Source of the DNA: Setaria digitata | Lineage: Eukaryota; Nematoda; Chromadorea; Rhabditida; Setariidae | Direction of reading: 5' to 3' | NCBI GenBank assembly: GCA_003640385.1 | Contig: RCAB01000451.1 | Coordinates: forward strand, 1-49,258 | Length of the DNA stretch: 49,258 bases | Shown: one piece after another, positions 27,801 to 39,026 of the stretch | How positions within the stretch are numbered: the stretch's first letter is position 1 | Layout: every line of letters begins with the position of its first letter | Made by a program: the position numbers and the translations under genes | Notes under the pieces: generated by a model | Database searches by the model: none | What the model saw: only the letters and a program-made list of their open reading frames with translations | What the model was told of the DNA's origin: nothing

Positions 27801-28548
27801 ATTATTTGGCACTATAAGATTTTGTAGCATGCAACTTTGGTGATTTGAAGAAACAGTTGACGGTAAAAAATTTCTTATTTTCTTCTTAGTTATCTAAAGG
27901 CAATGTATTGCAGAGCGCTTTTTATGAACTTCTACATAGTACATCTTTTGCAAAGTCGTTAACTGATGTAATTTCACGTGGAGGCGACACGGATACGAAT
28001 GCTGCTATAGTTGGAGCACTGCTAGGTTATGTTCCTTTTCTTTCTTATAAATTTTGGTTTTTATGTCTTATCTTTAAGTAGCATTTCACCAGAATTAAGC
28101 AAGGTTAGAAAATATTGTTTCATATATGAGCCATTTATTTAGACAGGAAGTAAATCATTGATTTCTTTTTCATCATTTTTTTTAGACGTGTAAATTTTGG
28201 CAATTCTTAGTTGATCTAAAACTTTTTGTATAGAGAAATAGGAAAAGCTGAATGCAATTAAAGAAGCAGAATCTGTGAAGCCTTTAATTTCTGAAAATAT
28301 TGCATTGTTTCAAGTTAGTGTAGTAGTAGACAAATGATCCATAGTTATTGTTGCCTTTTATTTTTCGGATTTTTTCACATTTTTCTTTTTATTATATAAA
28401 ACATAACTTTACAGGGGCACATTTTGGTGTTCATGACATACCGGAACAATGGGTTAACACAGTAAAAGAAAGCAAGCTACGTTCTAATTTTAAAATTATC
28501 GATTATAATATTGAACAAATTGTAGATAAATTACTTATGATGAGCTAG
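24820..28548 (+). CDS. ADP-ribosylglycohydrolase family protein, 7 exons
   Basis: Member of the DraG/ARH fold, which removes ADP-ribose from proteins or related adducts using two Mg ions. Exons: 24820-24996, 25772-25925, 26170-26347, 26944-27061, 27619-27771, 27890-28025, 28415-28548, giving 349 aa, the usual ARH length. Key motifs in order: GHLIGDSLGSRYE at the N-terminus, VTDDSEMALSLA (metal-binding Asp pair), NGCLMRISPLAIY, CSLTHCEEDT, and GGDTDTNAAIVGALLG (C-terminal metal site), ending AHFGVHDIPEQW. All expected metal ligands are present, so it should be active if expressed. The substrate (Arg, Ser or O-acetyl-ADP-ribose) cannot be read from the sequence. The motif set looks more like the bacterial/fungal branch than mammalian ARH1 or ARH3, from memory. 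Oddity: the acceptor before exon 2 reads TTTTTTG|GTAACG, with no AG available. Confidence 0.9.
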
Positions 28549-29851
28549 TTTTTCTGCAGCTTATTCTTTTATTTATTTGTTTACTTCTTCATTTTCTCTC
28601 TTATCCATTTCTTTTTTAGAGTTCGTTTGTTTTAAAAGTTCGAGTTTATTCTCACCTAATAGGGTATTATCTTCCGAATTTGGGGCAAGCGAAGTGATTG
28701 TCAACTATTGCATTTGTAATTTTCCTTAATTACTTTTTGCCGGAATATTTCACGAGTAATTTCTCTTCAAATTTTGAAATATGTGACAGAAGCATGTTTC
28801 TTTAGCGAAAATACGAAGTGAGCAATTCTAATAATACTGATAAGAGATAAAATTTTTGTGTGGTTACATATAATGTTTATTTTGTCTCATCCAAGACAAC
28901 AAAAATAAGAAGAGCTTAGTGTGTTTTAGCATCTTGTAGACTTTTTTTTCGCAAAAGCATTTAAAAGGAGTGGAAATAAGCAAGTTTCTTTCTTTTTTTT
29001 TTCAGATATTTTTCTTATCAGGCCGTCTTCTTGATGTTCCTGAAAACTGAAAAAAAAAAGCTAAACATGAGCCGCATTCTACAGTGGCTTCAATTAATCA
29101 GGCTCTAATTTTGAAATGGCAATTAAATTGGATCCATTAATACTCTGTGATGATTTTAAAAAGTTTCTCTTATTGTCAGGAAAACTGCTTTTTTTGCTGT
29201 GGAATTTCCTCACCAATTTCAGTGGTGGTCAAATTTACAAAAAAAAAAAAAAAAAAAGGATAAATAAAAACTTCATTTTGAACATGAAAAGTTGTTGAAC
29301 AGCTGAAATCATTTGGCTAATAAAAAGTTCTGAGGAACGAAAAAAGACACTGTAAATAGATGAAGCAAGTTGCCTCATACCTTTTTTAGTAATTAAAATT
29401 CGAAATTACACTTTACTTATAGTAAATTTTACATGCATATGTCAATTTATCTTCAAATTATTAGTGTTAAAAGATGATGCACTGATATCTAGCACTTAAA
29501 TGAGCGTAGTCTTTTTTTTTTTCAAATGTGGAACAGGTAAAACTGGAATTCATTTACCTATGAGTCCTTGCTGCCACGTACTTCTTACTCAATGGCATCC
29601 TTGTCAAACCTTTTTTTTTTTTTGATTTAAAATTAAAAAGTAACTTGGGTAATGATTGTAGTAATTATTTAAAATTTTAGAAAAAAGAAGAGGAAAGTTT
29701 CAATTTTCCGGAATAATTCCAGGAAAAAAAAAGAAAAGAAGGAAACAATCTTACAAATGTCTTACAAAGGGAAGTACCTTAATAAACATCATAAATTGTT
29801 GTTTTTTCTCCCTTTATCAATTGACAATGTACTTTTACTAATTTGAAGGCG

Positions 29852-29925
29852 ATAGTTGAGGTTGTCAACAAGCTATGGTAGCTTTAAATTACAGTTCAGT
29901 TAAAAGATGTGACAACCTCAACTAT
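29852..29925. repeat. Perfect inverted repeat, 16-bp arms and 42-nt loop
   Basis: ATAGTTGAGGTTGTCA (29852-29867) and its exact reverse complement (29910-29925) flank a 42-nt spacer. The arms are more GC-rich than the surroundings. No flanking target duplication is evident. It could be a tiny hairpin element, a structured RNA, or chance plus local duplication. Confidence 0.8.
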
Positions 29926-30976
29926 ACTAGTGGTCAGATTGTAAGGTGTATTATTACTCATTTTCAATGCCAACTTTGTAAATGCAAAATTTTTTAACTT
30001 TAAACGAATACTGTAATTTGTGAATCATATATATCGTAAGAATAATGCAATCATGAAGCCTCTAATTATAAATCATGCAAATAGAAATCGTACCTATCTT
30101 ATGAATCATAAATAACTTGTCTTTACGATTCATGCGAGTGAGAATCGTAATTATCAATCACGAATATAATGTAAATTATACGAATAGAAATCATTTAATC
30201 ATAAAATCTTTTAAGCCTTACATTGTAATTCATAAGGAAGCCGATCATCGTAATGATGAATCTTATTTTATAGTTATAAATCATCAAGAAATTGTATCCT
30301 TATTATAAATTTCTTTTATAATATGCATTTTATGTGGGTAAATAAAAATGACATGCATTTTTAGTAATACACATTTCAACATACAATTTATATTCATTGA
30401 CAGTTGTAATTTGTAGTCAAATTCTAATATGAAAAAAAGGAACTAATTACAGTTGTCTAACTTATGCTACCATATTATATAGGGGCAGAAATTAAAGAAA
30501 AAGAAAAATTTCCACAGATAGGACATGATATTACATGATTTTATCTTATCAGTTGGAATTTTTTGCCTTTATTCCAGATCATTTGTCGCTGCTCTTCTTT
30601 CCTTTACTCATTTTCATTTTTAATTTTTTAACCGATAAAAAAAAAAAAAGAAAAAACGACAAGATTCTTTCCTCAAAAAAATCAAAAAAAAAAAACCAAA
30701 AGACGTTGACAAAATTTTACAATGAAATTCTAAAAGTGATGAAAAAGGAGGTGGAATTGAAGGAAATTTTTGACGATAATTAGAAAGAACCAATTTGAAA
30801 ATTTTCAAATATAATGGTAATCTGAGAGAGGAGAAAAGAAAAGAGAAGAAAACGTAAAATGACGAAAGTAGAAAGTAATTTTAAATTATTCGTCATCATA
30901 TATATATATATATCTATACTTGTTTTTTCCTTTTTTTTTAATGCAATCATCGATCAATCAACAGTAGCAAAATTTC

Positions 30977-31010
<34 letters not shown>

Positions 31011-31146
31011 ACTCTTTTTGCTAATCAATAATTAATTGGCAAATCAGTGAAAAGATTCGGTCGAAAACTGATCGAATTTCTTTTCGTTCTCGCAATTCTT
31101 GTGTAAAAGAAAAAAAAAAGAGAGAAAAAATATATTAACATTTCAA

Positions 31147-31154
31147 TTTTTCAG
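31147..31154 (+). promoter_or_regulatory. Candidate spliced-leader acceptor of the secreted-protein gene
   Basis: TTTTTCAG ends 23 nt before ATG 31178. Confidence 0.55.
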
Positions 31155-31177
31155 GTCTTTTCAACAACGAAGTCATA

Positions 31178-31835
31178 ATGTACACAGTGTACTCATCAAC
31201 TTCACTGTGGTGGTAAGTATCTTGAAGTTTATAATTTTATAAGACGAATTCTTTTTTCTCAAAACTTTTAATTTAAATTTTTTAATTTTGATCATTTCAT
31301 CTATCCTTGTTAATAGTAAAATTAACTTAAAGCCTTTCAGTGCAACTCCTTTAGATTATGTGAAATGAAATTTGTAAATACTGTAGTGAAAAATAAAAAA
31401 AAAAAAGAAAAATGAGAAATCATAGTTGTTATTTACAACTAATATCATTATTAATATTAATATGAAAATAAATATTATTTATTTATTATCATTTCTATTA
31501 TCATTATTATTATCATTTATTGTTATAATTGTTAGTATTAATTAATTAATTAATTAATTAATTAATCATATTATATTATGTAAATGAAGAACATTTTTAT
31601 TCCATTTTTTTTTTTTTTTTTTTGTTTTTTTTATCATCTCCATTGATGCTAATGTTGTTCTTATTTTTGACACTTTTGCTGCTGTTAGAAATGGAACATA
31701 ATTTATATATTTCTATTGTCAGTGTTACTGCTCAAAGTGATATTTGTATGTGTTATTTTATTCTTCGCGTTATTGTTATCAATGTTTATAGTTTACTTTT
31801 AATATTGCTATTATTGTCATAGATGGCTATTATTA

Positions 31836-31874
<39 letters not shown>

Positions 31875-34800
31875 GTTATTATATAGAAATTTGGGGAGAA
31901 TAAACTGACGAAATTTCCTTCATTACAGAATAAGTGCTTAATTAGTGAAAATTGCTAATTGAAATTATGATATTTTACGATATTCTTTCTTTCTAGTTCA
32001 AAAAAAGAAGAAAGTAAAGGGAAGTATCAGAGTGATACGAAATGTTCATTTAAGTTGAATAAATCCATCTTCCCCTCATTCGCTATTTTCTTACTCTTCC
32101 AGCAAATGTTCCTTCTTACTAACTAGACATTTTCATGAAAATTTGAGAAATTTTGTGATTTAACCAGAAATTTCCATGAAAATTCGAGAAACTTAGCAAT
32201 TTACTATGCATATTTCTCAGTTGTACTGAATGCCTTACTAGGGTACAAAAAAAAAAAAAAGAATTGTATTTTTTTGTGTGTCACATATTACAATCAAATG
32301 ATTTATTTTCTACTTTGAAAAGGAAAAAAAAAGGAAATGTAAAACATCCAAATGACAACTTTTTTTTTCTTCTTTGCTTTGTGCATAATTTTAAATAATT
32401 AATAGGATTAAATTTTATCTTTTTCGTTTCCTTTGTAAGATTTTATTTGTAAAAAATGTGGAAAAAAAAACGGATAAAATTGCTTTTTTCTAAAATTTTC
32501 ATTCACTAATCGTTTTTTTTTTTTTTTTTTTTTTAATTCTTCCATTATTAAAACTTGTTTAACATTTAGTTGCTGCAACAAAATTTCTCTTTATAATTGA
32601 CGAGTGGATTAGTATTTCCAATGTCATCAACAAATTTTGATCATTGCCAAATTCTTTTATCAGTGATTAAATTGGCAGTCTTTCTTTATCAGTTGTTCAT
32701 TTTTAAAATTTGTTATGCTATAAATTAAGTTCTACGCTCTTTTACTATTTAATCAGCTAAATGTACCATTGAAATTAATTGTTGCATTGTATTTTATTTC
32801 TTTTTAATTTTAATTATTTAAAATTTTCCATTCCAAAATTCATAAGTTAATTTAAAATTTTTCAATTCAAAAAATTTTTAAAGCTTATAAAAAAATTCTT
32901 ATTCTTATTTCTCAAATATATCATAAATTTAGAAATTAAAAACCTGATTTCTGTTTAATTTTTTTTTTATTTTTTTGGGAGGAGAGGAATTTTGCCCAGC
33001 AAAAATAGGCGAGTAATATAATGCCAACAATATTGCTGCCACATATCCATAAAACAAAAAATAAATCCCTGAAGTAATATGTCAATTTTATTTCATCTCA
33101 AATATTTTAATATGAAATAGCAAAACTTAATTTTATGGAAAATGGTGTCTAAAATTCAGCAAATGTGGACCATAAGGCCTTGGCTCATAATTATTTCTTC
33201 CCTTTTTTTAGTTCATCAATCATCTCCCTATTAATTCATAAAATACGATTTTCTTTCTTTTTTTTTCTTAAATTACAATCGATCATTACTTATTTTTCAA
33301 GCGAAATCCAATTAATATTCATTAAAAAATATTAATTATTGAGAATGACGAAATAACTGAACTTACAAATTTCCAAGAAATAATATCTGTAATATCATAG
33401 GTATTAATTAATAATGGCTCAATTAAAGTTATAAGATTGTGTGGTAAACTTGTAAATTGACAGCTGATAGCATTAATCATTTTTTTTTTTGCAACACAGT
33501 TATACAAGTACACAAGTGAAAATGAACAAAAGCTTTCGAGCATAGTATTTTTTACTTTCTTACTACTGACTTTTTTGTTTTCTCAAAGTTATATAAATTT
33601 CTGCGAAACAAAAAGCATTTTTAAACACATAAAAGTTATTGTTTCTTATGGTTCATTAATGGCAGAACAAAAATTTTACAAACAATAAGAGATAATGAGT
33701 TTGCAGTTTTAAATTTTAAAGTGATTGTTTAAAAAAAAAAAAAAAGAAAAGAATTAGTGATTACATGACAAATTACCTTTTTTTATATTATATTAGTTGA
33801 AAAAACATAAAAAATACAGTTATATTGTGCATTATTTTTATAAAAAAACAAACATATAGTATTTATGATTTTCTCAAGTCTATTAACTGTGAAGCAAAAA
33901 TTGCTGCAACAATAAGAAATAGTAAAATTACAAAGTATTTAAGCTACAAGTATTTAAGCTAAAATACTGATAAATTTCGCCAGCTCATTCAAAAATTGCA
34001 AAAATATGTTTTGAATTATGAAACATCTATAAAAGCATATAGTATTTATCATTCTCTAAAGCTCATTATGGAATAAAAATTGTAGAAACAATGAGAAATA
34101 GGAAATAATAAACAAGAAAAAAATAAAATATATCTTTTCATCTTTTCTCTTCGTTGCCAGCCATTTTATTAAGTATTCAAGTTTCAGGATTCTACTCATT
34201 ACGTTTACCGTAGTCACGGAAATTACGTATGGTGTCGCCATTAATAGCTTCAATGGACTCACAGTTGGCTCCGGCCAACTTAATGGCCTTGCAAATGACG
34301 TCCAATTTGTTGGTGCCTACAATGGTCCGGGAAGCCATACTCCTATGCCTCGTAGTTCTATCCCGAGAAATACTGCTTCGTTTGTTCCGACAACCGGATC
34401 AGCAAATGTAGTCCCACGTTCCGGCAGTGCTGGAATAAATTCATTCCAGGGTAACATTGGTGGACTTGGTTCATTCCGGAATAATGCCGGGGTATCACTG
34501 ATACCAGTGGGACCTGCTTCAGCTGCTAGAAACTTTGAGGTATTTATATTGGTTATACTCACTTCTGTCTTAGTAATTTTACAAAATTAATTAATGCCTA
34601 ATTTGTGTAATTTATTAATTGATTGTTTTAAATCATATAGCAAGTACTGTAAAGTTCATTTTTCACCTTTATTTTATGTGGCTACTGTAACTTTACAAAA
34701 CAGATTTGATATCTTCAGCGGATTTTATTAAAAAAAAAAGTTGATAGAATAAATGAACCACTGTTTTTAATTTTCTCTTTCAAAAAGTTTAGAAAAAGTG

Positions 34801-36884
34801 ATTTATTTATTCGTCAATAAATTTATTAATTCTGTCAATAATTTTTTTTTTTTTAATAAAATCCGCCGAAGATATCAAATCTGTTTTATCTGGTAATCAA
34901 ATCATATCAACTGTTTTCTGTGCTATCATAAATGTCTGACATCAGTATCAAATGTGAAATATTAGTTTTATTGTTGTAAACATCAAATATACTATTAAAA
35001 AAATCACTCTTTTATACGTCTTGCTATTAGTTAATCATATGAAGCAGTTCGAAATTTTATAAATTTTATTTAATTTACTTTATAATTGCTATTCTAATAT
35101 TCCTGTTATATTCCAAACTTTATGAAAATAAATACAGCTGAAAATTTCATCCAATTGAATGAATTATTTTGTGCAAATTGTTTGTAAAATTTAACTAGTT
35201 AGCTGAATTTGCATCCCTTTGTTTCACTTTTGTAAATTTTGGCAACAATTAATTTAAATATTTCACCTGCATATTTTCGTTAACTCTGTAAACAAGTTTG
35301 CGGTTGTCATCCAAATTGCTGTTTTATGGCAGGAAATTGTGAAAGAATTTATGCTAGATTTAATTTTCATTTTTAGCTGAAAAATTTCAAAAAAAAAAGC
35401 TGATAAATTAACTCATCTACTATAATCTTTGAAATTTTTGATAAGCCCATCTCAAGACAGGTGTCAGTAAATTCGTAAATCTACGGATACGGTGATATGA
35501 TAATAAATAAGTTTAGTTCTATTAAACATAAGCTTGTGATAATTGCTAATTATCCCGACTTATTTCACTTTATTTTAACATCTTTATCGTTTCATTCATC
35601 TAGTAAAAGTTTGAAAGTTTGAAAAGTTCTTGAGGACATAAAATGAATTAAATAGTATTCTTTCAAATTTTCAATCAGCAATTAACCGAAATAGTGAAAA
35701 GTTTCGAAATATTTTCACAATTTCAAAAAGTTTCAAGCTAGAAAGTTGTCTAAAAAATTGTTTCAGCTTTTGATGAAAAAAAAAAACTTTCCGTTTCAAA
35801 ATTTTAACATATTTTTGTTTTTATCAAAGCATTACAAATCTACGCGTGATTTGCATAAAAATCGTAAATTGGTATGAGATCAATATTTGGAAAAAAAAAT
35901 CTTCCAAAGCATCATTATCATCAAATCATCACTGTGATTACCATTATCACAAACATTATCATAGTCTGATAAGTCTCAAAATAATGGCAATTAACGTCGT
36001 ACAAAGTAATGATTTCATGAATATAACAAGATATTTGTTCATATTTAAATGAGAATAAATTCATATGATTTCAAATAATAAAACATTGCAAGTGATAATA
36101 ATTAATTAATTGTCATTTTTAATAGAAATTGTTGTTATGATTACTGCTATTATAATTATTGGTCAGTATCACTAGAATTTATCATTAATAAAATTAAACC
36201 ACAGCATCATTGCTGCCCATTATCCTTGTTATCATTATACTTATAGTTGTAACTCTTATTATTTTAATTTTTTTTAAAGTATTGTTACTTTTTTCTTACT
36301 ATTCGTTGTTACTGTTGTTCATTCCTATTCATTTTCTTATTGTAATTATTTCATATTATTGTCATTATTACTATTTTTCATATTTTTACTCGTATCATCT
36401 TCATTATTACCACTTTTTTTTATCGCTATAATAATTATTCTTAGTATTGCTATCAACATTTATCATAATTATTACTATCATTTATTGCAATTATTATTCT
36501 CATTAATTGATCCAAATCTGATAGTTGAAAAATTTACTACCCATTATCGTGATTCGGTTATTGCTTAAACTAATAATTCACACTTGCGTTTAGAATTTAC
36601 TATTTACTAATTATTATTCTAACGATTATAATGCATACAAAAATGAATAACTGATGATAACACGAAGGAAAAAATGCTCCCAGTGATTAACCTAATTATC
36701 TTGTACTAATTAACGCCGTTGCTGTAAACACAAACAATTTAACGCTGGATAATATTGCTATTTGTATCGAGTGGATCAGTAATTAACGAGTGCTAAAACT
36801 AAAATGATTTTATTGGAGATATATTTTTATCTATCCAATGAGCTAATTAATAATTTCCCATCAGTTAATCATTATAGTGTTTTG

Positions 36885-36919
<35 letters not shown>

Positions 36920-37746
36920 TCGCATTCTCTATCATCAATATTTATCATTGGAAAAAATTTATGATTAAATGAAAAAATATGAAAAAAATCTGCTTTTATA
37001 CCAATTTATTCCTATAATGTTTTTCCAATTGCTAAATAATGCTTTTTTTTTTTCGAAGTTATATGCACTATATAGATATGTCTGTACATATTTTAACCAA
37101 TAAATAAATTATATAGATCTGTATATATTTTAACGATTAATTAATAATTTATTCCGTTATGAAAATGGATGTTTTTCAGTGGTAAATTTAATACAATGCT
37201 GGAAAACATATTTTATATATTTATTATATTTTATTTTGTAATTACAGGCTCAAAAATGGGAATTATATCGGCAACAAATGCAACTTTGGGCAGCACAATT
37301 ACGTTTAAGATATCAACTGGTAAGTGTTATGATCATAAAATCCATTTTTAATATTTTTATCGAATATAAATAAATCTACCTAATTAATTAAAAAAAGAAA
37401 CTTAGCAAAACCTAAATTAGAACGTAAATTGCAGAAATGTCATCATGATGTTCGTTTCAACATGCAAAAAAATTGAACTTATATCATGCAATTGTTACGT
37501 CGAATTTCGCTAAGAAACTTAAAATTCCAATAAGAAATGAATGAAGACTGATTTTTTAAGCAATATGGAAGAAATATCAACTTCCATAATCCATAAATTC
37601 TCCATGGAAATCTTTTTCTTTTTTATTAAAATTAAGACTTGTCATCATTTGAATAAAAAAAAAAGTCTCACATTTTTAGTAAAACCTTATTTGCATTTCA
37701 GCTCTATTCACTATACCCATATGCTTATCTCTATACGAATTATTAA
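31178..37746 (+). CDS. Unrecognised secreted Cys-free protein with Tyr-rich tail, 4 exons
   Basis: I do not recognise the family. Exons: 31178-31212, 34188-34539, 37248-37319, 37702-37746, all GT..AG and in phase, giving 167 aa. A clear signal peptide spans exons 1 and 2 (hydrophobic core about W11-V21, likely cut near TYG|VA at 27/28). The mature part has no cysteine. It is rich in Gly, Ser, Asn and Pro with a weak internal repeat (INSFNGL at 30-36; INSFQGN at 95-101), then a Trp/Gln/Arg/Leu amphipathic segment (AQKWELYRQQMQLW at 130-143). It ends in a 14-residue tail with six tyrosines. Introns 1 and 2 are about 3.0 and 2.7 kb, much larger than elsewhere in the window. The Tyr-rich tail and low-complexity body suggest an extracellular matrix, cuticle or eggshell component that could be cross-linked; this is inference from composition. 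Confidence 0.75.
31436..31874. repeat. ATT/ATTA low-complexity cluster in intron 1
   Basis: Contains (ATTA)n at about 31536-31566 and (ATT)n at about 31827-31874 among related imperfect repeats. A hydrophobic open frame here (31622-31822) is a by-product of the repeats. Confidence 0.8.
32127..32204. repeat. Two-copy tandem repeat, period 40
   Basis: Copies at about 32127-32164 and 32167-32204 share TTYCATGAAAATTYGAGAAA and a similar tail, differing at several bases. Confidence 0.7.
33607..34110. repeat. Three diverged copies of an about 85-bp unit
   Basis: Copies near 33607-33695, 33843-33920 and 34030-34110 share the order AGCAT...ATAGTATTTAT...CTCATTA...GAAGCAAAAATT...ACAATAAGAAATA. The spacing is about 190-240 bp. 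A 14-bp duplication (AAGTATTTAAGCTA) lies between the second and third copies. This is old local duplication within intron 1. Confidence 0.5.
34697..34887. mobile_element. Hairpin / MITE-like element, 43-bp inverted repeats
   Basis: AAAACAGATTTGATATCTTC at 34697 and its reverse complement ending at 34887 are parts of arms about 43 bp long with one mismatch (AGCGG against CGCGG), each ending in an A or T run toward the centre. The spacer is about 105 nt of AT-rich sequence. It lies in intron 2 of the secreted-protein gene. No clear target duplication was found. The near-identity of the arms implies recent origin or gene conversion between arms. Confidence 0.7.
36190..36520. repeat. ATT/ATC-rich low-complexity tract in intron 2
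   Basis: Imperfect TTATTAT/ATCATT repeats. They make long hydrophobic open frames (36210-36431, 36359-36568) that are not genes. Confidence 0.7.
36885..36917. repeat. Poly(A) run of 33
   Basis: 33 consecutive A residues in intron 2 of the secreted-protein gene; the length in the assembly is probably approximate. Confidence 0.9.
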
Positions 37747-39026
37747 AAAATCAGGAATGCATTCAATTCCATCCAGCCACAACGAAACTTCAATAGCATA
37801 CATACATATTTAACTACATTTGCTACCTTCTCATGATAACAAGCAAAAATTCTAATTCTTTATCTCGAAAGAAAAAAAAATTTTCTGTAATCAAATTATT
37901 TTCATTTTTGAAATGCATCAAATTTTCCAATTTCCTTCTTTTGTTCCTAGATTAATTGTGGAAATTATTTTTCACTTTTTCTTCTTAATACATATGTTCA
38001 AAGAACTTTCGGCTACTATTCATTTCTAACATTATTACTTCGATGCTCTCAGTACTCTTATTCATTATCTATTTTCCTAACAAAATGAAACAATTATAGA
38101 GAACCAAAATTAAAATTATATTAAAATTAACGCAATTTTCGTGAACGCTGCAAAAAATGTATATGGAAGAGAAATTCAACTTCAAGATAGATTCTATTGC
38201 AATTAATCTTTTAGATCTCTTTTCTTTTTCTCTTAGGAGCAGAGCAAACTTTATCAAATCATTCGCAGTAATTAAAATTTTCATTAAAGAATAAACAAAA
38301 AGTAATGATCATTTTACAATTTAATCTATTTATCGGAACGGGACATATGAAAATAAAAACGCTTATTTCGAAGGAGGAAATTTCACCAGCTGAATACTTT
38401 CCAAACTGAAAGTTGTCTTTAAATAAAAGTGTGTCTTTCTTTAACTGACAATATTTGCCCTATTTATTTTGAGCTACAATTTATTCCCTTACATATGAAG
38501 AAAAAAATCATCTTTTTCCTTGTCTCAGTTATTCAGCTATGTTTCATATGAGCAAAAGAAAGGAAAAAAAAAAAAAACAATCTGATCAATATCTCCTCAA
38601 TCCAATTACAACTATTATGCACTTAATATGCCAAGATGCTTATCTAATAATTGAACAGTTTGTATTTCTTGTGCTGAAATATCATATAATGAATAAAAAA
38701 ATTTCTCGTCCAATGCACAAAGATCATGCAAAAAATATTCATCCAGCAAGATGAAAATAACATATGAACAATTAAGATTAAAATCAGCAATGAATATCAC
38801 TGCCACTGAAATCTGTTTTTAAAATTCAGGAAAAGAAAAACTCATCTGACGTAAAGTTATTAATTTCAATCACGAATGCATTTAATAAATAATGCAATCT
38901 TTGCTAAGAAGTCAAAGTCAAATTATTAAGTCTTTCGTAAATCAAAATTGATTTTAATACAGCCACTTCTCACCAAGAAAGATAAACGGTAATCCAGAAC
39001 TCCGTCGTTATGTCCAAGAAAAAATT
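37747..39026. other. Convergent intergenic region
   Basis: Holds the 3' ends of the plus-strand secreted-protein gene and the minus-strand BTB gene. No coding exon is supported; the overlapping frames at 38539-38754 and 38615-38806 are on opposite strands and unconvincing. Confidence 0.5.

Larger units (their letters stand above)
28549..31154. other. Intergenic region, no gene seen
   Basis: AT-rich, with A runs of up to 28 nt (30981-31008). It includes a 16-bp-arm hairpin at 29852-29925 and a stretch (about 30010-30310) of short degenerate repeats around AATCAT and CGAATAGAAATC. The open frames at 30117-30308 and 30535-30783 come from these repeats and from Lys/Phe-rich runs. Confidence 0.5.

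Noticed and set aside
28986..29045. Possible alternative last exon of the ADP-ribosylglycohydrolase gene after a strong TTTTTTCAG
   Set aside because: Joined in phase to exon 6 it gives a short unrelated tail, whereas the 28415-28548 exon supplies the conserved GAHFGVHDIPEQW end.
30117..30308. 63-codon frame in the gap before the secreted-protein gene
   Set aside because: Sits in degenerate AATCAT-type repeats and has no splice signals or protein-like conservation.
34229..34562. Open frames on both strands over the large exon of the secreted-protein gene
   Set aside because: Shadows of exon 34188-34539; only one frame continues the signal peptide and joins neighbouring exons in phase.
36210..36568. 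Overlapping hydrophobic open frames that look like membrane proteins
   Set aside because: They are translations of ATT/ATC low-complexity repeats inside an intron.
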